Source: Sphingobacteriales bacterium
GTDB taxonomy: Bacteria > Bacteroidota > Bacteroidia > Chitinophagales > Chitinophagaceae
Direction: 5' to 3'
NCBI GenBank assembly: GCA_016185185.1
Contig: JACPOD010000065.1
Location: 1-46,361 of the forward strand
Length of the DNA: 46,361 nt
Both the position numbers and the translations under genes were made by a program. The notes under the pieces are model-generated. The model ran no database searches, was not told the DNA's origin, and worked only from the letters and a program-made list of their open reading frames with translations. Each line of letters begins with the position of its first letter. The first letter of the stretch is position 1. Below are positions 26,980 through 35,175 of the stretch, piece after piece.

Positions 26980-27942
26980 TTAATGGGTTTTGCGGGAAAT
27001 AACTTTTTTAGCTGCTTCCACTATATTGGGTGCATCCAATCCGTACTTGGTTAAAAGCTGGGCTGGTGTACCACTTTCGCCAAAAGTGTCTTTGGTACCC
27101 ACATATTCTATAGGGATGGGGAAATGTTTTGAAGTTACCTGGGCAATGGCGTCACCCAAACCGCCAATGATATTATGTTCTTCTGCTGTAACAGCACATT
27201 TTGTTTTTTTGATGGAGTTCAAAACCGCTTCTTCATCAAGAGGTTTAATGGTGTGGATATTGATGACTTCCACACTAATACTTTGCTCTTCTAAAATTTT
27301 TCCTGCTTCAATGGCTTTCCAAACCAGGTGACCACAGGCAAAAATGGTTACGTCTGTTCCTTCGCTAAAGAGCTGGGCTTTACCAATTTCAAAATCGGCT
27401 TCGTTGGTAAAAATGGGCCATACTGGACGGCCAAACCGTAAGTAAACCGGGCCTTGGTATTCAGCAATAGCTTTGGTGGCAGCCTTGGTTTGGTTATAAT
27501 CGCAGGGAACAATCACCGTCATACCCGGTAACATTTTCATCAGGCCCATATCTTCCAGTATCTGGTGGGTAGCTCCATCTTCTCCCAGCGTAAGGCCTGC
27601 ATGGGAGGCGCATATTTTTACATTCTTACCCGAGTAAGCCACACTTTGACGGATTTGATCATACACACGGCCGGTAGAGAAATTAGCAAAAGTGGTGGTG
27701 TAAGGAATTTTGCCACCAATGGTTAATCCTGCCGCAATACCAATCATATTGGCTTCGGCAATGCCACATTGTATAAAACGATCCGGAAATTCTTTCATGA
27801 AACCGCCAAGTTTTAAGGAACCGGCGAGGTCGGCTGTAAGTGCTACTACATTTGAATTTTTTCTTGCCGCTTCCACTATACCATCACCAAATCCACTGCG
27901 GGTATCTTTATTACCTGTTACCTGAATATCTTTTAAAGCCAT
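26980..27942 (-). CDS. Transketolase, C-terminal subunit (split form)
   Basis: 320 residues, the size of the separate C-terminal half found in bacteria with split transketolase. It holds the pyrimidine-binding domain, with FIQCGIAEANMIGIAAGL (about 56-73; the Glu activates thiamine diphosphate), SHAGLTLGEDGATHQ (about 113-127) and the C-terminal domain with EEHNIIGGLGDAIAQV. With an N-terminal cofactor-binding half it moves two-carbon units in the pentose phosphate pathway. The N-terminal half is not in this window, on either side. The DXP-synthase family is the main alternative, but the length and wording favour transketolase. Confidence 0.92.
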   Translation of the reverse strand: MALKDIQVTGNKDTRSGFGDGIVEAARKNSNVVALTADLAGSLKLGGFMKEFPDRFIQCGIAEANMIGIAAGLTIGGKIPYTTTFANFSTGRVYDQIRQSVAYSGKNVKICASHAGLTLGEDGATHQILEDMGLMKMLPGMTVIVPCDYNQTKAATKAIAEYQGPVYLRFGRPVWPIFTNEADFEIGKAQLFSEGTDVTIFACGHLVWKAIEAGKILEEQSISVEVINIHTIKPLDEEAVLNSIKKTKCAVTAEEHNIIGGLGDAIAQVTSKHFPIPIEYVGTKDTFGESGTPAQLLTKYGLDAPNIVEAAKKVISRKTH

Positions 27943-28585
27943 TAATCGTTAATTAAAAGTTGCCGCAAAGTAAAAGGAAAGTTTTGAGTTTTGACGGGTG
28001 AGTTTTTGCGGATTTTATTCACAATTGGATGATGTTTTTGGCTATTAGTGAAAAATAAAAGAAGTAACAACAGATTTTATAACTATTTTATTCGAAGAAG
28101 ATACGGTATTGGTACACCATCCATACATTATGTATGCTTCGTCCATACATTGTATGGGGCTTTGACATCTTATACAAGTGAGAGAATAAATCCTGTAACG
28201 GCCTGTTATTATACACATTTTTGCGATGGGAACAGAATTGGTACAATAATAATGCAGAAGATAATAAGCCGCACTATTTTTATAGCAAAAAAGATTTTTT
28301 TACTTAACTGGATATAAAACTAAAGCAAGCCCTCACCAATAGAGCCCGTTAGTACGCTTATAATACATATTATGCCTGCACGATATTTTTTTTATTGATT
28401 GCTGCTACTACTCATTTATTGCATTGAGTGAAAAATAATTTTCATACCGCCTAATAACCACTTATAAAACAAAGGGTATTGACAAAAGGACTTCGTCATT
28501 TTATTATAAATCTTCCTGGCTGCATAAGATAGTTTTGACAACGATATAATTTATTGTAAAAAGCGTATGCTGCAAATAATATTAA
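27943..28585. other. Gene-free 640-bp region before the decayed TonB receptor
   Basis: An 89-codon open stretch at 28048-28317 has no protein-like composition and I do not accept it as a gene. The one clear structure is a pair of near-identical short palindromes at 28121-28157. The region is long and AT-rich, as expected for a control region or for decayed sequence linked to the pseudogene that follows. Confidence 0.5.
28121..28157. repeat. Two tandem near-palindromes, operator-like
   Basis: CCATACATTATGTATG (28121-28136) and CCATACATTGTATGG (28143-28157) share CCATACATT, are each near-palindromic and start 22 bp apart, about two helical turns. That layout fits two dimers of a regulator binding the same face of DNA. 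The nearest gene downstream is the receptor relic about 430 bp away. Confidence 0.5.
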
Positions 28586-29833
28586 ATGAGAGCAAAAATA
28601 ATTTTAACGGCTATAGTAATTAGCAGTGCATTATGTGTAACTGCCCAAAGAATATGGGGCGTGGTTACTGATATTGATAAAAAACCAATGACAGGTGTTA
28701 CTGTAAGTTTACTTAAAGCCACCAATTCGGCTATAATGAAACTGGCAGCCAGCCAAAAAGATGGGAGCTTTTCATTTTCGCTCATAAGAGCCGGTAAGTA
28801 TATCATCTCTGTAACGCACATCAATTATAAAAAGGGTTATTCATCTTCTTTTGACTTTGATGGGTTAAAAGATTATGAAGTAGCTGCAATTGCGCTTGCT
28901 CCCCAGCCAAAAAGCTTATCGGAAGTTACCGTTACTGCAAAGAAACCAATGATAGAACTAAAGGCGGATAAAACTATTTTAAATGTGGAAGGAACGATTA
29001 ATGCAATAGGTTCTGATGCATTTGAATTGCTGAAAAAATCGCTGGGTGTGTAGGCAGATAAAGATGATAACCTGAGTTTAAGCGGAAAGAATGGTGTACA
29101 AATATATTTTGATGGAAGGCCATCGCCACTGACAGGGAAAGACCTGGCAGATTACCTGAAATCTATCCGGTCAACAGAGATAGTATCAATAGAGTTAATT
29201 ACAAACCCTTCTGCCAAGAATGAAGCAGCGGGTAATGCCGGTATTATTAATATAAAATTTAAAAAGAATAAGGCTTTTGGAACGAACGGTACAGTAAACG
29301 CCGGTTATAATATAGGCATATATCCAAAATACAATGCAGGAATATCGCTAAACCACCGGAATAAAAAAATCAATGTTTTTGGTAATTACAATTTCAATAA
29401 TTCCAAGGGAGAAACCTATGTTGCTATCAACAGGTTGGTATTTGATACTTTATTTGACCAAAAGAATACTACATTTAAACCGGTTACCAATACTTTCAGG
29501 GCCGTGCTGGATTATTTTATCAATAAGAAAAATACATTTGGGATTCTGTTTATTGGCAATCTAACGCATGGTAGCGTCAGATCCGGCAATAAAATGCCTA
29601 TTTCCTATTATCCCACATCTGTTATCAACCGGAATTTAGATACCGGCTCCTCCACTTCTTTTAAGAGAGATAATTTGAAGCCAACGCAAACTACCGTTAT
29701 ACATTCTTTAAAAGCCACCAGTTTGGCACAGTTTTTTAAGCATTAGTAATACTTTAACAAGGACGCAGTAAACTTTGGATACAGTTTTGCGTCTATTATA
29801 TACAAAGACATTAAGCAGTCAATTTTCTCATAA
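28586..29833 (+). pseudogene. Decayed TonB-dependent-receptor-like outer-membrane protein (CarboxypepD_reg + plug + barrel remnant)
   Basis: The signal peptide (MRAKIILTAIVISSALCVTAQ), a CarboxypepD_reg-like domain (about 22-100) and the start of a plug domain (LSEVTVTAKKPMIELKADKT) read well to KKSLGV, then TAG at 29051-29053. In the same frame the family sequence goes on as DDNLSLSGKNGVQIYFDGRP, then plug and first barrel strands to about 29690. The stop falls where relatives usually have Gln, so CAG to TAG is the likely change. After TAG/TAA at 29744-29749 a last fragment (YFNKDAVNFGYSFASIIYKD) ends at TAA 29831, resembling a barrel C-terminus. Relatives are about 800 residues, so much of the barrel is gone. 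A good terminator still follows. Not functional as read. Confidence 0.82.
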
Positions 29834-29852
29834 GCAGTTAGTTTTGGTAAGC

Positions 29853-29886
29853 GGCCCCTGTTTCTACAGGGGCCTTTCTTTTTTAC
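29853..29886 (+). terminator. Intrinsic terminator after the receptor pseudogene
   Basis: GGCCCCTGT (29853-29861) pairs perfectly with ACAGGGGCC (29866-29874) around TTCT, followed by TTTCTTTTTT. The loop holds the first bases of the vanZ-like stop codon on the other strand. Confidence 0.85.
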
Positions 29887-30262
29887 TTCTTTTTAAATGG
29901 TTGGTTACAACCAGCCATCCTATAAAACAACCAAAAGCATCTGACAGTATATCTTTTATTTCAAAACTGCGACCAGGCACCCAGTAATGCTGCACCACTT
30001 CCATAATTACCCCAAACAAAATACCGGAAAGAAAAAGTTTTAAGGCAATTTTCCTTTGCTGAGGCATTGGTAACTTTTGCCAGGCCAGGGACCAGGTAAT
30101 AATAAAGACACTAAAGAGAAAGAGATGGATCCATTTATCTAAATAAATTTCTCCAAACCAGTTGTTTTGCGGGAAACTGCTGCCGGGCAAAATCAATAAA
30201 ATAAAACTAGCTATTGTCCAAAGCAAGCCGGGCCAATAGCTATTCCAGAATTTTTGAATCAT
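29864..30262 (-). CDS. VanZ-like membrane protein
   Basis: 132 residues with four membrane segments: PGLLWTIASFILLILPGS, DKWIHLFLFSVFIITWSLAW, LFLSGILFGVIMEVVQHYW and DAFGCFIGWLVV. The conserved DKWIHLxLF and GxxxExxQ...PGRxFExxDxxxDxxG pattern is that of VanZ-family proteins. Their biochemical role is unclear; the name comes from teicoplanin resistance, which should not be assumed here. It starts 3 bp after the gcvH stop, so both are one transcript. Confidence 0.88.
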   Translation of the reverse strand: MIQKFWNSYWPGLLWTIASFILLILPGSSFPQNNWFGEIYLDKWIHLFLFSVFIITWSLAWQKLPMPQQRKIALKLFLSGILFGVIMEVVQHYWVPGRSFEIKDILSDAFGCFIGWLVVTNHLKRSKKERPL

Positions 30263-30265
30263 ATG

Positions 30266-30643
30266 TTAACTAACCATTGCGGCGTATGTTTCAGCACTCA
30301 TTAAGGCTTCCACATCTGCGATACTATCTACCGTCATTTTTGCCATCCAGCCTTCCCCGTAAGGATCATTGTTTACCAATTCCGGGGCGCCGTTTAAGGC
30401 AGGGTTTACTTCAGTTATAGTACCACTAACCGGCAAAAACAAATCACTTACTGTTTTAACCGCTTCAACTGTTCCAAAAACATCGTTGGCCGCTAAGGTT
30501 TTACCAACGGTTTCTATTTCTACATATACAATATCACCTAATTCACGTTGGGCAAAATCGGTAATACCGATAGTGGCTACATTCCCTTCCAGTTTAATCC
30601 ACTCATGGTCTTTGGTGTAACGAAGATTTTCAGGAAAATTCAT
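30266..30643 (-). CDS. gcvH: Glycine cleavage system H protein
   Basis: 126 residues from ATG 30643 (MNFPENLRYTKDHEWIKLEG); an upstream in-frame Met at 30673 adds 10 residues not found in the family. The lipoyl attachment Lys is residue 63 in GTVEAVKTVSDL. The H protein shuttles the aminomethyl group between the P, T and L proteins of glycine cleavage. The other glycine-cleavage genes are not in the window. An AATATTTG element upstream on the minus strand could be the promoter. Confidence 0.96.
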   Translation of the reverse strand: MNFPENLRYTKDHEWIKLEGNVATIGITDFAQRELGDIVYVEIETVGKTLAANDVFGTVEAVKTVSDLFLPVSGTITEVNPALNGAPELVNNDPYGEGWMAKMTVDSIADVEALMSAETYAAMVS

Positions 30644-30715
30644 ATGGAGTCGTTTAGAGCTGCAAATATTCAAAAATTAAAGGTGCAAAAATCAACCGTT
30701 CAAAAAAAAGAATAA

Positions 30716-31417
30716 CTATTTTCTTTTGATTAAAGCCACTTTAACGATCCGCACATCTTTGAGTGGTCGGTCTCCGCCCTGCCTGCCTTTGGTGGGCACT
30801 GCGGCAATACTGTCCAATACTTCAGTGCTGCTAACCAGTTCGCCAAAGACCGTATAGCTCTGGTCAAGATGTGGGGTTCCGCCAATGGTTTTATAAACAG
30901 CACGGTGTTCATCGGGCAATTTTCTCCCTTTGAGACGAAAAGTTTCTACAGAATCCAGGCCTGCATCGGTAAATATTTTTCCCTGTACAATATAGAACTG
31001 GCTTCCACTGCTGGCTTTTTGCGGATTTACATCATCTCCTGTTCTTGCAGCGGCAATTACTCCTTTTTTATGAAATATCGATGGCCGAAACTCCGCCGGA
31101 ACGGTATAGCCCGGACCGCCATTGCCTAATTGTTTTGTTGAATCGGCCCTTTTACTTTCCGGGTCGCCGGCCTGTATCATAAAATGATTGATGACCCGGT
31201 GAAATAAAATGCTGTCGTAATAATGTTGCTTGACCAGTTTCAAAAAATTATCCCGGTGCAATGGTGTGGAATCGGATAATCGTATGACCATCGTTCCCAT
31301 ACTAGTTACCATCTCCACATCTTTGTGCAGATCTTTTTTTCTCAAACCATTGGAGAGTTTGGGATTGCAGGAGATGATGATAAAAGAAAATAGTAAAAGG
31401 GGGAAAAGTAGTTTCAT
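30716..31417 (-). CDS. Cyclophilin-type peptidyl-prolyl isomerase, lipoprotein
   Basis: 233 residues. The signal ends in a lipobox (FSFIIISC, Cys about 17), so it is probably a lipid-anchored periplasmic protein. Cyclophilin core: FHRVINHFMIQAGDPES (about 94-110), GPGYTVPAEFRPSIFHKKGVIAAAR (about 124-148), SSGSQFYIVQG (about 157-167) and YTVFGELVSSTEVLDSIA near the end. It catalyses cis-trans isomerisation of prolyl bonds and aids folding of exported proteins. An insertion between the FYIVQG strand and the C-terminal part (about 170-200) is usual for Bacteroidota members. Confidence 0.93.
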   Translation of the reverse strand: MKLLFPLLLFSFIIISCNPKLSNGLRKKDLHKDVEMVTSMGTMVIRLSDSTPLHRDNFLKLVKQHYYDSILFHRVINHFMIQAGDPESKRADSTKQLGNGGPGYTVPAEFRPSIFHKKGVIAAARTGDDVNPQKASSGSQFYIVQGKIFTDAGLDSVETFRLKGRKLPDEHRAVYKTIGGTPHLDQSYTVFGELVSSTEVLDSIAAVPTKGRQGGDRPLKDVRIVKVALIKRK

Positions 31418-31436
31418 TTTATAGCTTGTTCGTTTG

Positions 31437-31787
31437 TCAATCTAAAAATCCATTATTTTCAAAATATAACAGCACATGGTCTTTAATAAAATTTTCCTGC
31501 TCTGCAAGGCTCATGGGTGCAATATGTTTGAGTTGCTTAAAATGAGGCCAGCCATCTTTGTCCAGGCCTTCCAGTTCATAATAACCGCTCTGGCTTAATA
31601 AAGAACATACTGCTACATGCATCAGATCCTGTTTTTGTTCTTTAGTATATTTCTTTTTCACCTCACCAAATTCCTGCACACCTATTAAAAAAAGAATGCT
31701 TTCCAGGTCTGGTTTTTTGTCAAACCGATCTGCCAGTTTCGCTTCCAGGTTTATCCACCGTACAAATAAATCGTCGCTTGTTTGCAT
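31437..31787 (-). CDS. Conserved protein of unknown function
   Basis: 116 residues from ATG 31787 (MQTSDDLFVRWINLEAKLAD). The frame stays open further upstream to 32018, but that part would overlap the MoxR gene on the other strand and reads like non-coding translation, so I reject it. Soluble, helix-rich, no motif I can name; ESILFLIGVQEFGEVKKKYTKEQK and GLDKDGWPHFKQLKHI are the most protein-like stretches. Divergent from the MoxR gene with a 120-bp gap. Confidence 0.7.
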   Translation of the reverse strand: MQTSDDLFVRWINLEAKLADRFDKKPDLESILFLIGVQEFGEVKKKYTKEQKQDLMHVAVCSLLSQSGYYELEGLDKDGWPHFKQLKHIAPMSLAEQENFIKDHVLLYFENNGFLD

Positions 31788-31910
31788 AGCCGGCAAAAAT
31801 AACTCCTTTCTGCTGAACCTGCCGTTTAACAATCTTTTGTGCACAAAGCGTATGGCAAAGTATTTGTTTATATTCGGTCTTTGTATTTTGCAATATCTAA
31901 ATTGAAATGC

Positions 31911-32912
31911 ATGCTTAAAACCGCAGAAGACATCCGCCAGCTGAACGAACGCATCCAGGCAGCCGGCGCATTTGTTGACCGTATTAAAAATGAAGTTGGA
32001 AAAGTAATTGTTGGGCAACCTTACATGATTGACCGGCTGATGATCGGCCTATTAAGTAATGGCCATATTTTATTAGAAGGTGTGCCCGGACTGGCAAAGA
32101 CGCTGGCTATTAAATCACTTTCACAAGCAACACATGCTAAATTCAGCCGCATACAATTTACACCCGATCTTTTGCCTGCAGATGTTATTGGAACAATGAT
32201 CTACAACCAGCAGCGCAATGAATTTATGGTGCGTAAAGGACCCATTTTTGCCAATTTTATTTTAGCAGATGAAATAAACCGTGCCCCAGCCAAAGTACAA
32301 AGCGCTTTATTAGAAGCCATGCAGGAGAAACAGGTAACTATTGGCGATACTTCTTATAAATTAGAAGAACCTTTTTTAGTACTCGCTACACAAAATCCGC
32401 TGGAACAGGAAGGAACTTATCCTTTGCCGGAAGCACAACAGGACCGTTTTATGTTAAAGGTGATTGTGGATTATCCTAAAAAGAATGAGGAGCAATTGAT
32501 CATTCGTCAAAATACACAATCGGGGCCGCAACCAGAAGTAAAACAGGTTGCCGCTATGCAGGAAATAGCACAGGCAAAAGACCTGGTGCGACAGGTGTAT
32601 ATGGATGAAAAAATTGAAAATTATATTTTAGATATTGTATTTGCCACCCGGCAGCCTGAGAAATATAATCTTCAAAAATTAAAAGCGTTGATTGCATACG
32701 GAGGTTCGCCAAGGGCTTCCATAAACTTAGCATTAGCAGCAAAAGCGCATGCTTTTTTAAATAAACGGGGTTATGTTATTCCGGAGGATGTAAGAAGTAT
32801 ATCACATGATGTATTGCGTCATCGTATTGGTTTAACGTATGAAGCAGAAGCGGAGAATATAAATGTGGAGGTGATTGTTGAAGATGTATTGAGGGCCATT
32901 AATGTGCCGTAG
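31911..32912 (+). CDS. MoxR-family AAA+ ATPase
   Basis: 333 residues from ATG 31911 (MLKTAEDIRQLNERI). Upstream in-frame starts exist, but the family begins near here. Walker A variant GVPGLAKT (57-64), Walker B FILADEINRAP (about 119-129), sensor 1 LVLATQNPLEQEGTYPLPEAQ (about 158-178) and the C-terminal lid domain. MoxR ATPases act as chaperones for VWA-domain proteins encoded next to them; here the DUF58 and BatA genes fill that role. A 474-bp cassette separates it from the DUF58 gene, which otherwise would be the next gene of the operon. Confidence 0.95.
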   Translation: MLKTAEDIRQLNERIQAAGAFVDRIKNEVGKVIVGQPYMIDRLMIGLLSNGHILLEGVPGLAKTLAIKSLSQATHAKFSRIQFTPDLLPADVIGTMIYNQQRNEFMVRKGPIFANFILADEINRAPAKVQSALLEAMQEKQVTIGDTSYKLEEPFLVLATQNPLEQEGTYPLPEAQQDRFMLKVIVDYPKKNEEQLIIRQNTQSGPQPEVKQVAAMQEIAQAKDLVRQVYMDEKIENYILDIVFATRQPEKYNLQKLKALIAYGGSPRASINLALAAKAHAFLNKRGYVIPEDVRSISHDVLRHRIGLTYEAEAENINVEVIVEDVLRAINVP

Positions 32913-32920
32913 AGGAGATG

Positions 32921-32953
32921 ATAGTTGAAAGATGACGGTTGACAGATGACAGT
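32921..32953 (+). repeat. Left inverted repeat of the S23 cassette
   Basis: 33 bases beginning ATAGTTGAAAGATGACGG. Compared with the reverse complement of 33362-33394, 26 of 33 positions match. It starts 8 bp after the MoxR stop codon. The same word family occurs alone at 26742-26764. Confidence 0.8.
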
Positions 32954-32995
32954 ATCCATGAGTTGTAGTATTTCAAAACCTTAAAATATGAAATC

Positions 32996-33362
32996 ATGAC
33001 TAACTACAAAAGCCTTGATGCCTGGAAAAAGGCGATGGAACTCGTGAAAGAAGTTTACCTGTTGACTAAATCCTTTCCTAAAGAAGAATTATATGCACTA
33101 ACATCGCAAACAAAAAGAGCAGCAGTTTCCATTTCGTCGAATATTGCAGAGGGAATGGGTAGAAATTATAAGAAGGATACTATACAGTTTCTGCATATTT
33201 CAAGAGGTTCTGTATATGAGTTAGAAACATTTGTTAAATGTTGCAGTTATGGTTGAAATTATTACGGAAGAAAAATTTAACGATATCTGTTCAAAACTTG
33301 ATGAATGTGTAAGGATATTAAACGGATTTATCACTTATATGGAAAAATCAAATTTAAAATAA
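32996..33362 (+). pseudogene. Four-helix-bundle protein of the 23S-rRNA intervening-sequence (S23/IVP) family, frameshifted
   Basis: MTNYKSLDAWKKAMELVKEV, then YALTSQTKRAAVSISSNIAEGMGR and SRGSVYELETFVK, is a clear S23/IVP family match. The frame then stops at 33254-33256 (CCSYG stop). One base fewer in GTTAAATGTT (about 33233-33242) lets the family C-terminus follow: VAVMVEIITEEKFNDICSKL, DECVRILNGFITYMEK, ending TAA at 33360-33362. So a one-base insertion has broken a gene of about 120 codons, or the read has a homopolymer error. Function of the family is unclear; some members lie within 23S rRNA genes. The gene sits between inverted repeats inside the MoxR operon. Confidence 0.85.
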
Positions 33363-33394
33363 CAGTGAACCGTCAACGGTGATCTGTCAACTAT
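33362..33394 (-). repeat. Right inverted repeat of the S23 cassette
   Basis: Reverse complement begins ATAGTTGACAGATCACCG and matches the left repeat at 26 of 33 bases. It ends 2 bp before the ATG of the DUF58 gene and overlaps the last base of the S23 stop codon. Confidence 0.8.
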
Positions 33395-33396
33395 AA

Positions 33397-34269
33397 ATGC
33401 TTACGACAGAAGAAATATTAAAAAAAGTACGTGAGCTTGAAATTAAAAGCAAACGCCTCACCAACCACATGTTTACAGGTGAGTACCATACTGCTTTTAA
33501 GGGAAGAGGTATGAGTTTTAAGGAGGTGAGGGAATATCAACCGGGTGATGATACAAGGTTTATTGACTGGAATGTATCAGCAAGAATGGGGCATACTTAC
33601 AGTAAGATGTTTGAGGAAGAACGGGAGCTAAGCGTTTTTTTATTGGTGGATGTAAGTGCCAGTTCATTATTTGGCACCGTACATCAGCGAAAAAAAGATC
33701 TGATCACCGAGATATGTGCTGTATTATCCTTTTCTGCCATCAATAATAATGATAAAGTAGGTGCCATTTTCTTTAGTGATATTATTGAAAAATATATCAA
33801 GCCACAAAAAGGGAAACAGCATGTACTGTATATTGTTCGTGAATTATTAACAGAAACTCCAAAGAAAAAAGGAACGAACTTAAGAGAAGCCATTCGCTTT
33901 TTTAATAACTCATCCCGCCGTAAGAGCATTGTTTTTATATTGAGCGATTTTATGGATGATACGTATGAAGATGCATTAAAAGTGGCTTCAAAAAAACACG
34001 ATGTTATTGGTATTAAGATATATGATAAGATGGATATGAGTATTCCGGACCTGGGTTTATTACAGGTAGAAGATGCAGAAACTGGAAAAATGAGATGGAT
34101 CGATACTTCTGATAAACTGGTGCGCTATAATTATGAACAGGAATTTCATAAGCACAACCAGCAATGCACGGAAGCCTTTGTAAAAGCCGGGGCAGATCTG
34201 TTGCATATGACAGCCGGGGAAGATTATGTGAAAGTGTTGCAGAAATTCTTTATTAACAGAAGTAAATAA
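33397..34269 (+). CDS. DUF58 domain protein (VWA-like) of the MoxR operon
   Basis: 290 residues. GRGMSFKEVREYQPGDDTRFIDWNVSARM (about 31-59) is the DUF58 signature, followed by a von Willebrand-like fold (LFLLVDVSASSLFGT, about 79-93, with a degenerate DxSxS metal site). Proteins of this family are partners of MoxR ATPases; the cellular role is poorly defined. The stop shares one base with the next ATG, so the two are coupled. The upstream leader has been replaced by the right repeat of the S23 cassette, leaving almost no native leader. Confidence 0.92.
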   Translation: MLTTEEILKKVRELEIKSKRLTNHMFTGEYHTAFKGRGMSFKEVREYQPGDDTRFIDWNVSARMGHTYSKMFEEERELSVFLLVDVSASSLFGTVHQRKKDLITEICAVLSFSAINNNDKVGAIFFSDIIEKYIKPQKGKQHVLYIVRELLTETPKKKGTNLREAIRFFNNSSRRKSIVFILSDFMDDTYEDALKVASKKHDVIGIKIYDKMDMSIPDLGLLQVEDAETGKMRWIDTSDKLVRYNYEQEFHKHNQQCTEAFVKAGADLLHMTAGEDYVKVLQKFFINRSK

Positions 34270-35174
34270 TGATTTTTAAAAATATACTGTTTGCATTTAT
34301 TTTATTAACCGGGCTGGCCGTTGCAGCGCAGCCAAAACCAATGGCTGTTGCTGATAAAGTGGAGATTCTGATAGGGGAACAATTGCAATTAAAACTCACC
34401 GCCAGTTTTACAACAGATAATTTTAATGCGGATGGTTTTGCAATCCCTGATTCTATTAAGCATTTTGAAATTCTTGAAAGAGGACCTGTTGATTCATCTC
34501 TAAGCAGCGGTGTAAAAAATATTTCTCAAACAATTACATTGACCAGTTTTGACTCTGGTGTATGGGCTATACCCCGTATTGGTTTGTTAACCCGCACCCC
34601 GGCAGGTTATTCAGATTCAATTTTGATAAAAGTTGGATTTGATCCCACTAAAATTGAAGATATCAATGATATAAAATCCATAGAAGAAGTAAGTGTAAAT
34701 ACCGGATGGATATACTGGACATTGGGGGGAATAACCTTACTGGCCTTAGTTGGTTTCGTCATTTTTCTTTACCGTACAAGATTTGGAAAAAAAGAAGAAC
34801 TGGCGGAAGAAATTTTTATATCTAAAGAACCTCCTTTCAAAGAAGCAATAGATCATCTTAAAGAATTGCGTGAAAGAGTGGTTACAAATAAAGAGCAAGC
34901 CAAACAACTGCATGCGGAACTGACGAATATATTTAAAAGGTATTTGCTGAGAGCAAATAGTATTAACACATTGAAGAGCACCAGCGATGAAATACTTATC
35001 CGGTTAAAAGATGATGTAATTAATCAATCGCAATTGTCAGTCCTGGCTGAAGCATTGCGTTTAAATGATGCGGTAAAGTTTGCCGGTTATTTTCCGGCTA
35101 AAACAGAAACAGATACAGCGATTGAACAAACTGAGACTATAATAAAACGCCTTAACCAAAATAAACAGGTATAA
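34269..35174 (+). CDS. BatD-like membrane protein of the MoxR/Bat operon
   Basis: 301 residues. A signal peptide (FKNILFAFILLTGLAVAAQ), an extracytoplasmic beta-rich domain (about 25-140), one membrane segment (WIYWTLGGITLLALVGFVIFLY, about 148-169) and a cytoplasmic helical tail (about 175-301). This layout, and the place between a DUF58 and a BatA gene, match the BatD-like proteins of MoxR operons, but the sequence itself is weakly conserved. The BatA TTG start lies 1 base after the stop. Confidence 0.75.
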   Translation: MIFKNILFAFILLTGLAVAAQPKPMAVADKVEILIGEQLQLKLTASFTTDNFNADGFAIPDSIKHFEILERGPVDSSLSSGVKNISQTITLTSFDSGVWAIPRIGLLTRTPAGYSDSILIKVGFDPTKIEDINDIKSIEEVSVNTGWIYWTLGGITLLALVGFVIFLYRTRFGKKEELAEEIFISKEPPFKEAIDHLKELRERVVTNKEQAKQLHAELTNIFKRYLLRANSINTLKSTSDEILIRLKDDVINQSQLSVLAEALRLNDAVKFAGYFPAKTETDTAIEQTETIIKRLNQNKQV

Positions 35175-35175
35175 A

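Noticed and set aside
28048-28317. 89-codon open stretch in the gap before the receptor relic
   Set aside because: It crosses the tandem palindromes, has an odd composition rich in Tyr, Arg and Ile, and shows no family likeness.
28535-28550. TTGACA and TATAAT close together, like a proteobacterial promoter
   Set aside because: Only 4 bases apart, and this phylum uses different promoter elements.
29775-29987. 70-codon plus-strand open stretch over the terminator and the vanZ-like gene
   Set aside because: It reads through a strong terminator and is antisense to the VanZ-like gene.
31788-32018. Upstream extension of the small protein gene that ends at 31437
   Set aside because: It overlaps the start of the MoxR gene on the other strand and the extension does not look like protein.
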